Shown here: piece after piece, positions 14,880 to 28,172 of the stretch
Numbering within the stretch: position 1 is the first letter of the stretch
Layout: each line of letters starts with the position of its first letter
Translations under genes and position numbers: made by a program
Assembly (NCBI GenBank): GCA_013397865.1
Contig: VZTI01002070.1
Coordinates: forward strand, 1,664,332-1,728,331
DNA: 64,000 bases
Direction of reading: 5' to 3'
DNA from: Struthidea cinerea
Lineage: Eukaryota; Chordata; Aves; Passeriformes; Corcoracidae
The notes under the pieces: model-generated
Told to the model about the DNA's origin: nothing
Databases searched by the model: none
Seen by the model: only the letters and a program-made list of their open reading frames with translations

Positions 14880-16885
14880 CTTTCTTATTGGTTGATATAT
14901 ATATAGGTGAGTGAAAGGGGGAAGATATGGAATCTTTTAAAGCTGATGAAAGGTTTAAGTAAAATATTAAAAATCCTGGGCTTTTTGTCCCTTACTTCTG
15001 ATATGTTGCTAAAGCTATAAGGAAATTGCCTAAGTAACCAAAATTTACAGCATTTTCTCTTTTTTCTCTCCCTGTTTTTCTTCACTGTCTTAATGAACAT
15101 GGGGTATCTTTTTGAACCATAGCACTATTTGATTTTTAGTTCTTTTTAGATTACAGTTGGGAAGGTGTTTTCCTTGCCATAGAGAAGCTCACTGACTCTT
15201 ATTTATAGAAAATAAGAAGTTGGCAGTAGCAATTATTTGTCACTTGTGAATGATCCATTAGAGGCTTTTATATCATGTTACATCTATCTGCACTAGGTAA
15301 GTAGCATTCTCACAAATAGTGTGGATTATGAAGTAATATATTAGCACTTTTTGGTGTTCTCATAAATCTGCCATTTATTTCACTGAAACAGAGACACAAG
15401 AGACCTGATGGCTCCTCTGTGTCTTCTTACATCATTCCCCAGCAACTCATGCTCCCTTCCACCGAGAGGGTCTGGTGAAATACCAGGGCCCCACTGCATA
15501 TACACATAACTAAACCAAAGGGAAATGGATGGGAATGCTGTCAGGTGGAACAGACTGGGTGTGCGTGGCTGCCAGAGTCTGTACGTGTAACTAGCTATGG
15601 GAAAAAAGGAGCTTTATCAGGCTTTGCTGCATTTTTTACATCTTTCATTTTGTGTCTTGCCCATTAAGTCTGAGCGTGTGACACTATTAAACGAGTAGAA
15701 TCCTTCTTGCTAAACTGATAAAAACTGGCCTTATAATGGGACGGAATATCAAAATTAGCACTGCTTAGCAAAGGAAGTTGCCAAATTTCTTAAATGAACT
15801 GTAGCATAGGCAAAAAAAGGAAACAAACCACCAAACTGACTGCCTCTCACTTGATTAATTGTAGTGGCAACAAAAGCTCAAAATAGCACCATTTATATTG
15901 TCAAGTGATTCCCAGATGAATAACTTTTCTTTCATCTTAATAGCACACTGTCACAATAAACGTCAGGGGATAATGGATGCATCTAGATTTTCAACCAGAA
16001 AGACTGCTTGACAGTAGTTTGGGACTGCAAAAAATATGCCACTGTACAGGAATTAGAGCAGCGAAGGTGCTTTCCTTTACTTCTGAATTTGGCTGATGGT
16101 CTACTCCAACATGTGTTGCTGAGGAATGCTACTTGGCATTGCCTTAAAGCTTTAGATCATCTCCTGCTGTAAGATTTTGCTTGAAGCTGCTTGAAACATC
16201 GTTAAATTATTTGGGCTGTGATTTTCCAACAGTTCAACCAATCTCAAATTTTAAAAGTTCAAATAAAAGACTTCCTTTTGTCACTTAAAAGAAAATACAT
16301 CCAACATTTTCTTTAGCAAGCACTGAAATTCAGTCTGAATTTACTATGGGGATTAGGCCTGTGCTGTGTCTGCCAAGGGGATATGAGGTACTGAGCACGG
16401 AGACTGGGACCCTCTCCCTGGAGCAGAGAAGTTCTAGGAGATCAGTGGGCAAACAGACACATCTGACACAAAGATCACTTCTCCCAGAGTGAGTCAGAGA
16501 TCCCAGCACATGCTGCAGACTCCCTGGCAAAAGCACCACACCGTCCTGTAGCACTGAGCTGTGGTGGGGGTGAGGATCCCTTGTCACCACTCAGGTACTG
16601 CAAGGACTGAGCAATGAATCGACACAGCCCAAACTGTGAGCAGCAGCCACGAGGCTGGTGCTGCTCTGCTGCTGAGTGCAAACCCAGGCTGTGTTACAGC
16701 TTGAAAAAGATGGTCAGTATTCCCCACATGAACAATACTAACACGCTTAAAAAGCATAACCTTGTTTTGTTCCTTTTGTATAGAGAAGTGAAGACAGCTT
16801 TTAAAGACGGGAGCCAACACCATTCTCCTATGGGCTATTTTTCTATTCAATAACAGGATGAACTTGTTTTAGGAATGAATGAGGT

Positions 16886-16940
16886 TCATGTAGTAAATGA
16901 AAAGTATGTGGTAAATGAAAATCATGTAGTAAATGAAGAG
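16886..16940 (+). repeat. Three-copy imperfect tandem repeat, 17-19 bp unit
   Basis: The units TCATGTAGTAAATGAAAAG, TATGTGGTAAATGAAAA and TCATGTAGTAAATGAAGAG follow one another. It is a minisatellite-like repeat in intergenic sequence. Confidence 0.85.
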
Positions 16941-19900
16941 GGGGATTGAAAGACATTGGACAACTGTCTTTCATCAAGTTAAAACATTAGGCTTTATTTC
17001 CAGCTCTGGGCAGTCATATGTGGTGCCAAAATAGCAAAGCTGTGATGTTATGTATAACTTCTATATAATATTATAATGTTATGTAAATTGTAGTAGCTTA
17101 GCCAAAATGAGGACCCACTGTTAATGGTGTGATCCTTCTCTCCCTGTCTCAGTTTTATATAAATCTTTGTGTGACTAAGCCCCATGTCTCATAGGAGAGT
17201 TATAACATAAAATTAGTTTGATTAATTTGAATGAATTTGAATAAAGAAAGCTTGCTCTCCTTCTCATCAGCGGAAACCAACAAAGCATTGGGAAGCTGCT
17301 CACTATCTCAGCACATTCCCTGCATTGCAAGAGAGGGAGAGCTCCTGTAAATGGAAGATGATTATGTGGTGACATAATTGAAGATTTTGACCTAAGGAAT
17401 GTCAAAAAAGAATTCTGAACTACAGATGAGTAATCAGTCTTTGGGCATGCCCTATTCCAGAATGCCAGGTCTGGGGCTAGATCATACCAAGGGACATTAG
17501 TGTAGGCTTTCATGTTCAGTATGAGTATTGATAAATAATCATAGGGTAGAAAGAGAAGAATCTTTTCTCTTTCTGCTCACTGCCACCAGTCCTCATTTGT
17601 GCTACAGGATCATTGCCTTGGAGCAATAGTTTGAAACATTTTTCCAGAAGAATATCTAAAACCATTAGAAGTGCGATCAACAGCTCACATTTTATATGTA
17701 TGTGCTTAATATCTGTAGCTGCCATTAACTTCAGGAGAAGACGAGAACTGAAACAGGCTATTTTTTTTTTCTTTAAATGTCAAAATAAGAACTTAGTGCT
17801 TAGCTTTAGGAAAATATTTGCAAATGTTGGTGTTGGTATACGATGTGTCAGCCTCCTCACCTGCCAAATGGGGAGGACAGTGCTACCTCCCACCCAAACA
17901 CGCTACATTACGGAGAGACTGAATCCATAACTATTTTATGCTCTGTAAAACTCTAGGAAAGGAGTGCTCATAGCCTTCCGAAGTCTTTGAAGAGTTGGAG
18001 TGTCTTGTACTGGGATGAATAATGACATGAATATCAGAGGCACAAAGGACTTGGGGCTAGGCTGCTGAAGCTGCTCAAACACATATTCTGCAAGATGCCA
18101 TGACATCAGTTTAAAAAATCTTGGAGCTACTTGTGACAGAGAATGCAGATGTTCATGAGGCTTAAATTTCTCTTGACTAACTTCAGTGTTTCAGTAGGCA
18201 TGAGAAGGTAAATCTGTTTACTCCCTGTTTTCCAGTTAAAGTTCTGTTTATTGACAATTAAAAGGTGGAGTCATGTCTCTTAATTATTAGATTTAAATCA
18301 GTAAGTACCTTTTCATCATGGCTTGATGTGATTGTCAATGATGAAGACAAATGTAGTTCAATCTTTTGTTGAAAAACACCTAATTATGTATTTCTAGAGA
18401 AAGATATGGTGCAAAGTGTAATTTCTTTATGGTTTTATGCAGGGCATTCCTCTCAAAATAAAGGAAGTAAATCAAACTCAGCCTTCTGTTAAGGACTCTT
18501 TTTCTTTGTCTTAACCTTGATAACTGCATGTTAGCCACTCATGGCAGGTATGAGTTCCCTGAAAGAGAGAGAGCTTTTGGAAAGTTAGCAAAACTGGCCT
18601 GCCTGGATGACTAGCATCAGGCTTTAGCTGAACACATCATGTGTTAGGCAACATGGAAGGCCTGCATACCAAATCTTTATATGTAGTTGTTTTTGTAGAG
18701 AAGAAAGCATGACCAAGTGCCTCAGGAAAAATACTCATAATTGGAGAATCCTCTCCCTTTCCTTCTTTTGGTCAGGTAGGACTTAACTTGCCCTCCGGCT
18801 GATGTGAGAGCTGTGGTACAATTTATATACAGACCCAATGGTTTGCAGGAGACTTATTTTTTACAATACGGTAAACTAAATAATAAAATTAATATTTCAC
18901 TGCTTGAGTGAACCTTTCCTGGTAGGAAATGATACAAGTTTCCTTTGAATTGTTCTACAGATGCAGTTATACTTTCAAATATTGATTAAAGAGGAAAAAG
19001 ACATTTTACCACTGTATCCTGTAACTCTTATAGTAGAAGCTTGTTCTTCTGTCCTGGTCACTTGACATTAGCCATCCTTGTGAAACTTGGGTGTTAGAGT
19101 ACCGCTTAAAATTTTTTTTAAAGGGTTCGAATTTTCTCGGAAAAGCAGAAGATGGGGAAATCCTTGTCATGGTGTAACTACAACAGAACTATGACGCTTC
19201 TCATTTCTTGATACTCTGCTAAGCATTACTCCTAGCCTTTGGCTGGACTGAGCCTAATGCATTAGTAGAAGAATCCTGAAATAACTTGTAACATCTCAGC
19301 TATTAAGCCCAGTAGCTCTTTCAAGAATTAGCTCTTCTTGCTGAGACATGCACTTGTTGCCTAATGGGGCTCCTTCTCTTCTGTGTTTTCCTTCTGTTGC
19401 CTTTGCCAGTGCAATCCACTGTGACAGTGAGTAGAGACGCAGAGAGAATCCACAGCTGACAGGGATGTCTGAGCTTGACCCACAAGGAACAACATGTAAA
19501 GGTCTAATGGACAGCATGCACCACTTCTCTCATCCAGCCCAGTCAGAACTCTGGATTTTCACGATTTAGACAGGTTTTCATAGATGTCAGAGTGAAACAA
19601 CTCACAGAGGCCTTTCATGCAGCTTCTCTCCCTTTGTTTCTATCACTGTGTGCTGTGCATGCAATACCCAGATGGTTGGGTGTTGGCACCATTGCTCTCC
19701 CTTCCCGGCCAGGACAGGGACAGCAGACCACCCACTGGCTCCTGTGCCTGCAGGAACAAACAGTGGCTCCCATTTCTTCTTGCATTTTGCTTAGAAGCCA
19801 GATGAAAGTGCATCAGCAGAGACCTCTGGAGCAAGCAAAGAAAGCAGCCAGAATCTTGCAAACCCCTTCAGGCATCTTCCCCTGGGGAAGGAAAGAAACC

Positions 19901-19987
19901 TCTGTGCAGAGCCAGGGCTGGAGCTCAGGAGAGTCTGAAGGTGAAGGGAGGCTGAGGCTTGGTGGGCTGTAGGATATCCCAGACACA

Positions 19988-20033
19988 AGTGTCTGTGTGA
20001 GTGTAGCACAAGTCTTGCACTCACACAGACACT
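19988..20033. repeat. Perfect 16-bp inverted repeat (hairpin)
   Basis: The arms AGTGTCTGTGTGAGTG (19988-20003) and CACTCACACAGACACT (20018-20033) are exact reverse complements separated by 14 nt. A transcript of either strand could form a stable stem. The stem is shorter than a typical pre-miRNA, and I see no conserved miRNA seed. Confidence 0.85.
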
Positions 20034-23000
20034 ATGACCTGAGTGCCTTGGAGGAGGATGTCAAGGGGGAACTTCCCATCCTTGCCCTTTTCAAAGCTCT
20101 TTGTCCCAAACTGGTCACACATACACCTCGACTGCACTGGGGAACAGCACCTGTGAAATTCCCTGTGGTCTCAAAGAACCCGAGAGGGCTCCATCTGCCC
20201 TGTCTGACATCCTCAGCCAGTGTGGCACTGTGGGCACCTTGTCTCCTGTGCACATAGGGGACTCTCCTGTAGGACATGCCTGGCCTCTGTAAATCAGCAT
20301 TCCCAGGGTTACCTGCCTTTAGCACCAGGAGGCCTTTGCTCAAAAAAGTGTCTGTCTTCCCTGTTTCTTCATCCAGGCTTGCTCCTTCGTGTCACAGGTG
20401 ACAAGTTGTTTGTGACAGGAAGATGGGGCACATAGGTAAGGGAAAGTCCTAGCAAATGAGCTGGGGAACTGAGGTCAAAAAGCAAATACTGCTTGCTGTG
20501 GTGTTTTTGCCAGCTGTGTGTTGTTCATGCCTCTATGAACAGAGGTGCTGAGCCTCAGAGAGCTCTAAATGTGGAAGGAAAACACAACACAAATGTCTAA
20601 AAGCGGTGCACTGTGCAAGAAAGCTTTTGCTACCCAGGTCCTGATCCTGCTCTAGCACTGCCCCATGCCCAGTCTGCGGTGGGCAGGGTATGCCTCACAT
20701 TGAAGTTGATGACATCTATCTTAAAAAACAGCATCTAGGAGAGAAAGGCTTGGAATGTTTTGTAAGTGGTGGGGAAAGGTCTGTCCAGTAAAGATGATGA
20801 TAGCTGTCTTAAACAAACAACGCAGCAATAAGTAGAAGAAGGCTCTGAGTATTTTGCAAATGATGGTATTGCAATCTGACAAACAGCATTGTTCTGGAGC
20901 TGAGTCTCAAAGCCTGGATTTTGCTGGGAAAATTAGTTCTCCTTAGACCTGCTGGCTTTTCTGTCCTCCTGAGGGTTAACTGTGCTGTGGACTGTGCTCT
21001 TATTTGATGATTTATACGGCTGCAGCACCTGAGCTTGCCCCAGATGATGTGACTGTTGTGCCTTCTCATTGTGTGATCTTTTTATTCCACGGGCTTTCAC
21101 AGACATCTCAAATATTCCTTTAATACTCATCATGAGGTTACTGGAAATAAGGAAAATGAGGAATCCAAGACTAAATTATTGAACTGCATGATGCCACTTC
21201 CACAGCTATGCCATATATGCTATAAAAAGAGGCTGGGTAAGAATGAACAGGAGTGAACTGTCATTGAGATCAGGGTGAGAAAGAGAATAAAAGGGCTGTG
21301 AAAATCTTCCTTTATTTATACACCCCTCTCTTGTGTCCAGACCTGAGTTGGAAGGAAAGACTGGCTGAATTTTTAAAGGTATCTAAAGGATTTCTAAGCC
21401 CAGTTTTCACTTGTGTCCATTGTAAATTGTCACCCAGCTCCCTTATGCAGCTTTGAAACGCCCCTGGGTAGAGGAACATCCTGAAGTCACTAAAAGAATC
21501 AAGAGCTGAACTGGGGACTCAGCTGAGGGCCAGGCTGTGATGCACCAAGTTCACGCCCAACAGCGTGACTCGTGCCAGACTGCCCTGTATGAGCACTGGA
21601 TACACACATCTGGGTAAATGCTGATGGCAGGGACAACAGGGGGGCAAAACTTTCTCATTTTGTTGTTTTTAAAGTGAACAACCATATTACCCAAGCACAA
21701 ACAGCATGTTGGAGCACAGGCCATGCAGCATAACCACCTCTCAAAAAGGGAAGTGGAGCTCAGAAGGAAAATCTCTTGGCACTATTGGGGAACTGCAGCC
21801 TGACAGGCACTTTGCCCTGCAATTGTGCCAAGGCTGGTGCAAAGGCATCACATCAAATCATAAGAATGATGAGCAACAGCAGCCTCAAAAACATAGATAA
21901 GAACAGGATCCTCACAACTGTGAAATGGAGCTTGGGGTGGGAAATGAATGTTTAGCAACCTCAGAAGTTAATAGCATAGGTACTCAGCCAGCTTCTCAAG
22001 GAAAATGACATAATTCAGGACTTAACACTGATTCACACACATTGAGGATCTCGGCACTTAGAGGCTTCAGTTTCTAAATTAGCATCACACAGATGCACAT
22101 GAAAATCCTGGCACAGTTAATAATCTTGCTAAGTATTCTAGGCATTATTTTTAAGCAGAAAAGAAAAAAAATCAACCCAACCCCCCCAAAAAAAGCAAAA
22201 AAAATCTGAATAATTACCAAGGTACCTGCCAAATTAAGATACAGTTTCATTGTTCTGTGTAAGTGTTCAAACAAAACATGTATAACACATCCCAGGAAAA
22301 CACACTCATTCTTGGTTCCTTCCCCAAATAAAAAGACATCCATTTGTCAGTGCATTTTTAAGTCTAAAAGACCTATTAAAAAACTCCTATACCATACAGT
22401 TTTGAAAACATTGCTCAGATTCAGCTTCCATGAGAGACATCACTCCCAGTGGTGGTACTTAAGCATTTTGCCTTGATAATTTTGCAGTTTGCGTATTTTA
22501 GTGTTACCTCACAAGAGTAGCTAAAGAACGAAGGAAGGGCCAACTCTTTGTGTCTGTGGAATTACAAATCAGAGGGGCTGATTTGTCAGGACTTTGTCAG
22601 AAGCCATAAGGAATACACTGCTGGCTCCACAGCACAATCCTGCCTGCCTTTCTTGTAAGAGAGATAAAGACAAGTTGTTGTCTTCCCTTTGTTCTTTCTC
22701 TTTCCCTGTGTCATTAAGAACAGTGAAGGCCACAGCGAGCCCTCAGTGCCACTCAGACCTCTGAGCACCAGCAGCTCAGGGAGCAACAGTGTGAAGTTTT
22801 CACCAAGCATGTGCTCAGGGCTGTACGTGCCGACATTTGGCAGCATGGGCTGCTGGGCATTCCATAAAGCAACAACTCATCACCCCCTGGATTATGGCCG
22901 TAGGACTGACAGGTCTGTTCAGCTGTAGTGGGGAGCACCTCACCATGGGCTGTTGGAGGGGAGCTGGGGAAACAACTCCTTTTAAACTATTGACTTATTT

Positions 23001-25264
23001 CAAGGCACTCCACAGCACTGAAATGCCCCATCTCTAGGTGATGCTTGCAAGGAAAATGCACTCCCGGTGCATTGCAAAGACACCCTGTGTTAGGAAAACA
23101 GAGAGTTAGAGGGAGCTGACCGGAGACTCGCCCTCCCTGAGCCAGTCCTCCAGGCACACCATCTTTGCAAGATCTGTCTTGCAGATCTATTCCTGGTTCA
23201 GCCTCAGAGCAGCGCGGGGAGGTAGGAGTCCCACACACCATACCGTGGAGTGGGTGGGGGAATGGATCTCATGGCACCTACACATTGCACGGTGTGCAAT
23301 AAATAAAGTGGGTGGATTAAATGTCATAGATACACACCACTCCTAAACTCTTATCTGTCTGCACTGGTATCTGTGCCAGCTGCTTCTCCACCTACCTAGA
23401 GGCCTTTTGGTTATGGAAACCCACAACACACAATGATATTTCACTTCTGTAGAGATACATTGCTTACGCCCACCTTGAAACCAAGTGGAAAACAACTGCT
23501 CTTACTTGATACCAAAGAGTGACCTGCTCTCTCAGGGGGGGAGCAGTCCCCTTTTGTGTGATTTACTGAGAGCTGGGAGTTGAATTAGCAAAGGCAAAGA
23601 ATAGCTTGCTTGTTTTTTCAGTTGGATACATTTTACCTGTAGCGCTGGAAATGGCATCAAGTCACTCCTGCTCTCTTCTACTCTCTCTGCTTGGGAGCTG
23701 GCAGAGTGTGCCAAAATTTGAATCCAGGTCCAGATATGCGGCCTGTGGTAGTACTACACACTTGGCTGCATGGCATTCCTTACCTTCTTTTTTGCTAATA
23801 TCCCTGTTGGGAATCTTACACAGATAAAAATAGCCTACAGTGTCTGCTTCTCCTTCCCAATGATTTGCAGACAGATACTTGCCAAGTGTCTAGTGACTCA
23901 TTTATTTGGGAAAAAAGAACGACCACAACAATGCAATCTGCGAACCCACACTTTTCCCACTCCCATATAAGAAGCATTTTTAACAGTCACTCAGACCTTG
24001 TGTAGAACAGATATTAGCCACCTGCTCCTCTATTTTGCTCTAAAGAGTGATGAACAGAACTCCAAATTTCCATTGCCTTTTTCTTTTTGTAGCCACTTAC
24101 TCCATGCAAAGCATACATGACACCAGTCTGGAGACCCAGGCTATTGAGCAGAGCTTGGGTGGACAGGCATGGACTGGACTGGTGGAGCTGCCAACACTCT
24201 GTCCTTGGCAGGAAGCTGGAGACTAAATCTCAAGTATGCTTTGCTGCTCTATGGTTCTGGTCCAGTCATCCATTTACCCACCGAAAATTTGCTTTACATG
24301 TTTTTTTCAGCAGCTAGTGCAACATTGCACTGGGTGCCCTGGCGGGGAGTTAAGTGCTGTGTTTCTCTGAGGATGTTTTTGTAATTGAATGCACTTGTTC
24401 AGCAGAACCTTTAGTAAGACACAGACAGAATAGGTTTTGAAAACAAAAATATAAGGGGATAAGAAAAAAACCCTCTATGAACAAAGAGACCAAACCTTTG
24501 ACACTTACCACTGAATGCGATGTCATTGTCTGTAGTCCTGCATTGCAGTAGTTGTAGGTGGACTGACTCCTCAGGCATGGGCTCTTGCAAGGCCTGATCC
24601 AAGCAAAGGAGCCCCAAGCCTATTCACAAGTGTAAAGATAAAAAGATCTAGATTTTCTAAGTTTAGTGCCACTCATGTCTGAAAATCCCAGCAGCACTCC
24701 AAAAAACATCTTGCTGAGGCACAGAGCAGTTCAGGAATCACCAAAAAGCCACAGTGTTTGTGAGCTGCAGAGAAGGAGTCAGGAGTCCCTGTAGTTTGCT
24801 CTATACAGAAGCAGTAAAGGTAGGACACAAAATGCTGGAGTGGATCATTTATAGCTGTCAAGAAAGCATATTTCAGTTTCCCTGATGGGAGAAGCAGACA
24901 TCTCAAAGACTATTTTCAGAGAAGGGCTGGTGTTTTCCCATGTCCTTGGGAAGCAAAATTTCCTGTCTTTTCCCACTGAATTCTCTTCTACAAATTTTCT
25001 GCCTGAATACATAGTTACAGTTGCTCTGAATTTCATTAGGAAGCCAAAAAGCTGGGGGTTTTTATCTAAGCAAAAATCCTCCAACCCTCCACCATCTCAC
25101 CTCCATGACACAATTCAATCAATACCTACCTCTATTTAAATATCCCACCATCTCTTATTCATGATGCTGAAAAGCCCTGGAACAACGAACATGACTATTT
25201 TCTACTCAAGAAACAAAAATTTAAAAATTTTGGCATTCTATTTTTAAATAATAAATAGAAAATA

Positions 25265-25270
25265 TTTATT
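25265..25270 (-). promoter_or_regulatory. Candidate GRM1 polyadenylation signal AATAAA
   Basis: On the minus strand the sequence reads CTGTAAAATAAATATTTTC, a canonical hexamer in an AT-rich setting. It is followed within 30 nt by further T/A-rich sequence. It is the hexamer that fits the expected 3' UTR length. Cleavage would be expected around 25240-25255. This is based on motif and distance only. Confidence 0.5.
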
Positions 25271-25849
25271 TTACAGCATTTTCAAGATCATTTTGACAAA
25301 AAGGCAGTTTTCATCAAGCATTTGACAGATCAAAAAAAAAATTCTACAGAAAGCTTCGTAGCTCATACAGCTGCATACACAAGGTGAGTTCTTGCTCTTT
25401 AGATATAGTTACGTATGTGTATGTTTCCAGTTTTAACAATTATGAACTAAAAGCTAATATACTGAATTTCAAGAAAACTCCTACTCATGATATAATTACA
25501 TTGCAGTAATAAAATCAGTGCTTAATATGTTCAAAACAGACAGATATGAAAACAGTATAGTACCTTGCCACATAGCCATCTCCTTGTCTATGCAAATCTG
25601 TTCTATTTCTTTTTCTTATCTCTCTCTTCAAAGACTGGCTTCTTGGTATCAGCTCTGTGCTACTGACAACGTATGTTGTTGAAAACAGCACAGCAGATCT
25701 TATACTACAATTATTAGAAGATAGAATTCATTGCCAGTGCAGTGATCAGCAAAGAAGATAACAGCATTTTCCTCACTGCTTTAATGAGTAATCAGCATTT
25801 TAAATAAAAGAAACAGCAACAAAAAATGTCCCTCTAAAAGCCCCAAGTG

Positions 25850-25866
25850 AAAAAAAAAAAAAAAAA
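25850..25866. repeat. 17-base A-run within the probable 3' UTR
   Basis: In the GRM1 transcript this reads as a U-run. It is simple sequence, possibly variable in length. Confidence 0.85.
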
Positions 25867-26822
25867 GTCAACCAACTAACTCTCAGGTGTCTTCAATTCA
25901 TTATAGAGACATCAGTATGCTGACAAAAACATGTCTTTGGGCAAAGTTGTTTCATGCTTTCCACATCAGGATGATGATAGAAATTGGCCACGAGTAATAT
26001 TGAAAGGAGCAAACATTGCGAAAAGAAGATGAGGAAAAAAGACTCTATCTGGTTTTGAGCATAAGCCAAACCTTCCAATACCAATGCTGCATAATTAGGG
26101 AAAAACTATGAGTTTTGGATCTTCAGAGAAGAATTGATAAACAAGCAGGACTTCTTAAAATTCAAGTGAAAAGAAAGAAAATAAATAGAATTATGATGAA
26201 TTCAGAAAAACTCTGATAGAATATTTAAAAGCATGGTTAAAATCAGAGTTTGTAACTATATTAACAGGAAGAAATTACTTTAAAATCTATTTTTAAATAA
26301 AGTGTGGGACAGGTCCTCATCCTCAGCTGTATTCAGCAGCACAAAGATCATAGCAGCTAAAATCCTGACCTGTGTGTGTATAATAAGCACATTTATAAAT
26401 AGGGTAATCATCATCATAGTTAAGTTCAGGCCACAGCAATTAGACCTGGACTTTGATCATGCCAGTCATTAGGGAGCTTTGGATTAGGCCCATCTCTAGG
26501 AAACACATGAAAGATGGAGAAGGAGGAGGAATAAATGACAGAACTACAACCGCCTAGAAGTGACCTTTAAGATGCTATATTGTATATTAAATACAAGAAG
26601 TGAAAGCATAGGGAAAGAACATGCAACTAAACATGATAAAGTGTTTAAAAGAACTGTCAATAGCAAAACCTGGGAATTTAGGCACACATTAAGCACTGAT
26701 GAAATTTCCTGTCCCGACGTGATTTTATTTTAAATTATCTGAAGCAGTGAAATAGTTGAATTATTTTTCCTGTCTCTCACCTGCAAGATTTCTAAAACAG
26801 ACTTTTTTCTTTTTGTTTTTTC

Positions 26823-26842
26823 TTTTTTTTTTTTTTTTTTTT
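26823..26842. repeat. 20-base T-run within the probable 3' UTR
   Basis: On the transcribed strand this is an internal A-run in the inferred GRM1 3' UTR. Oligo-dT priming could start here and mimic a transcript end. Confidence 0.85.
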
Positions 26843-28172
26843 CCACACTTGCTCAAAACATGTAAAATAACAAGTTCTCAATGCACTGGTTATTAACACC
26901 ATATGTCTACTTCATAAAATATCTGCAAAACAAAGCACCCTATTATAAGGGTCTCGGCTTGTATATGAAAAAAGGATGTGTTAGCACAGCATACAAACCT
27001 TCAAAGATCTATCGAATATTTGTAACAACGCCATATAAAAACATGATTTAAACATAAAAATATTCATAGTATATAAGACAATCTTCCAGTGGTAGTTATT
27101 GGACATTACTCTTCACACATACCGTACCCACGCATACAGATACACAAACGTACGCTCACTCTCTTGCCCGGAGGCTCCGTAGGCCCCAGTGTGGAATTGC
27201 CTTTCTTCCAGATTAACAGTTGTTGCTCTAGGTAAACAGCTATTTCTCAATGCATTTGATTCCAAAGTAACACAAAGGAAAGATGCAATGGCATGGCAAA
27301 ATATGTTGTTTTTTGAAAAGATAGTCAATAAATATTGTTCTGCTACAGGAAATGTTGTGTAACAGTTTAGCCACATGGTTTGCAACCTTATACAAAAGGG
27401 CAGTTTTTCTAAGTCCTTATCTTGTTACAAGTACTATAGCAAGGCTTTCTTCAGAAACCTCTTGAGTCTTAGCTTGATCATATTTCTCGCTCTGTTCACA
27501 ATCAGCATTAAAAGAAGCCCAAATCCCCCGAAAAGCAGCCCAGTATGAAGAACAAGTCATTCAGATAGGAGTCAGTAAGAGCCACGTGCTTTCACATTAT
27601 CTCCTCTCCACCAAACAACATTCCACAGTTATGCCACCTGTAGAAACTGGGAAAAAAAAATTTATGCATATATGTCTCATATACAAGTAGGTTTGTTCCC
27701 CTTCGCCACACTCCGCCCTTCCATCTCCTGGGTGAGTTACTCCCGTAGCAGACAGACAGCAGTCATGAGGTGTGCTAATGTCTTCTCCAGGTCACACTTC
27801 CCAGAGTCCTTTTCAAGCATTGCCAAGAGAGGGTGTGACTAAGTGTGATTATATTTTTTTCCTGCGCATTTATTCTTTAATTTTTTGCTATAGAAGTTGT
27901 CCCTTTAGTTTGTGCTTTATTACGGTTTCCTAACATTTTCCCAAAGTACAATATTTTTATTTTGAACAAATAGACAGTCTTGAGCCCTCAGAATGGTTTT
28001 TTAATTTTCTTTGTGTTTCATTTTAGTTATTTAAGTACAGGATGAAATTTTTGCCCTGTCATTTGTCACTTTGTTCTCTGCTCTCTCTCCCCTCAGCCCT
28101 GGGAGACTTGTCTCCGCAAGTCCTCTCAGTGGGCAGCTGCCAAAGTCCTTCCCATCTTGTCTCTTGCAGCAT

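Larger units (their letters stand above)
1..25244. other. Intergenic sequence beyond the GRM1 3' end
   Basis: This is about 25 kb of AT-rich sequence past the inferred GRM1 polyadenylation site. I find no exon with a recognisable protein, no spliced gene structure and no RNA gene. Reading frames here are mostly 60 to 130 codons, overlap on both strands and encode no known motif. Small structural features (microsatellites, palindromes, a hairpin, a tandem repeat) are listed separately. In mammals RAB32 lies on this side of GRM1; none of its sequence is visible. A non-coding transcript or enhancers could be present and would not be detectable by eye. Confidence 0.6.
25245..28172 (-). other. GRM1: Probable GRM1 3' untranslated region
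   Basis: From the TAG stop the transcript probably runs about 2.9 kb to a polyadenylation site near 25245. No coding sequence is visible. The limit is inferred from the AATAAA at 25265-25270 and from the similar length of the mammalian GRM1 3' UTR as I remember it. Other AATAAA hexamers on this strand (near 27868, 27916, 27955 and 26724) could give shorter forms. The region is AT-rich. It includes a 20-base T-run at 26823-26842 on the plus strand, which is an internal A-run in the mRNA, and a 17-base A-run at 25850-25866 on the plus strand. The exact end is uncertain by tens of bases, and transcript data could move it. Confidence 0.6.

Noticed and set aside
19592..20343. Cluster of frames on both strands, 61-126 codons
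   Set aside because: This stretch is less AT-rich, so stops are rarer. None of the translations resembles a known protein and no splice structure joins them.
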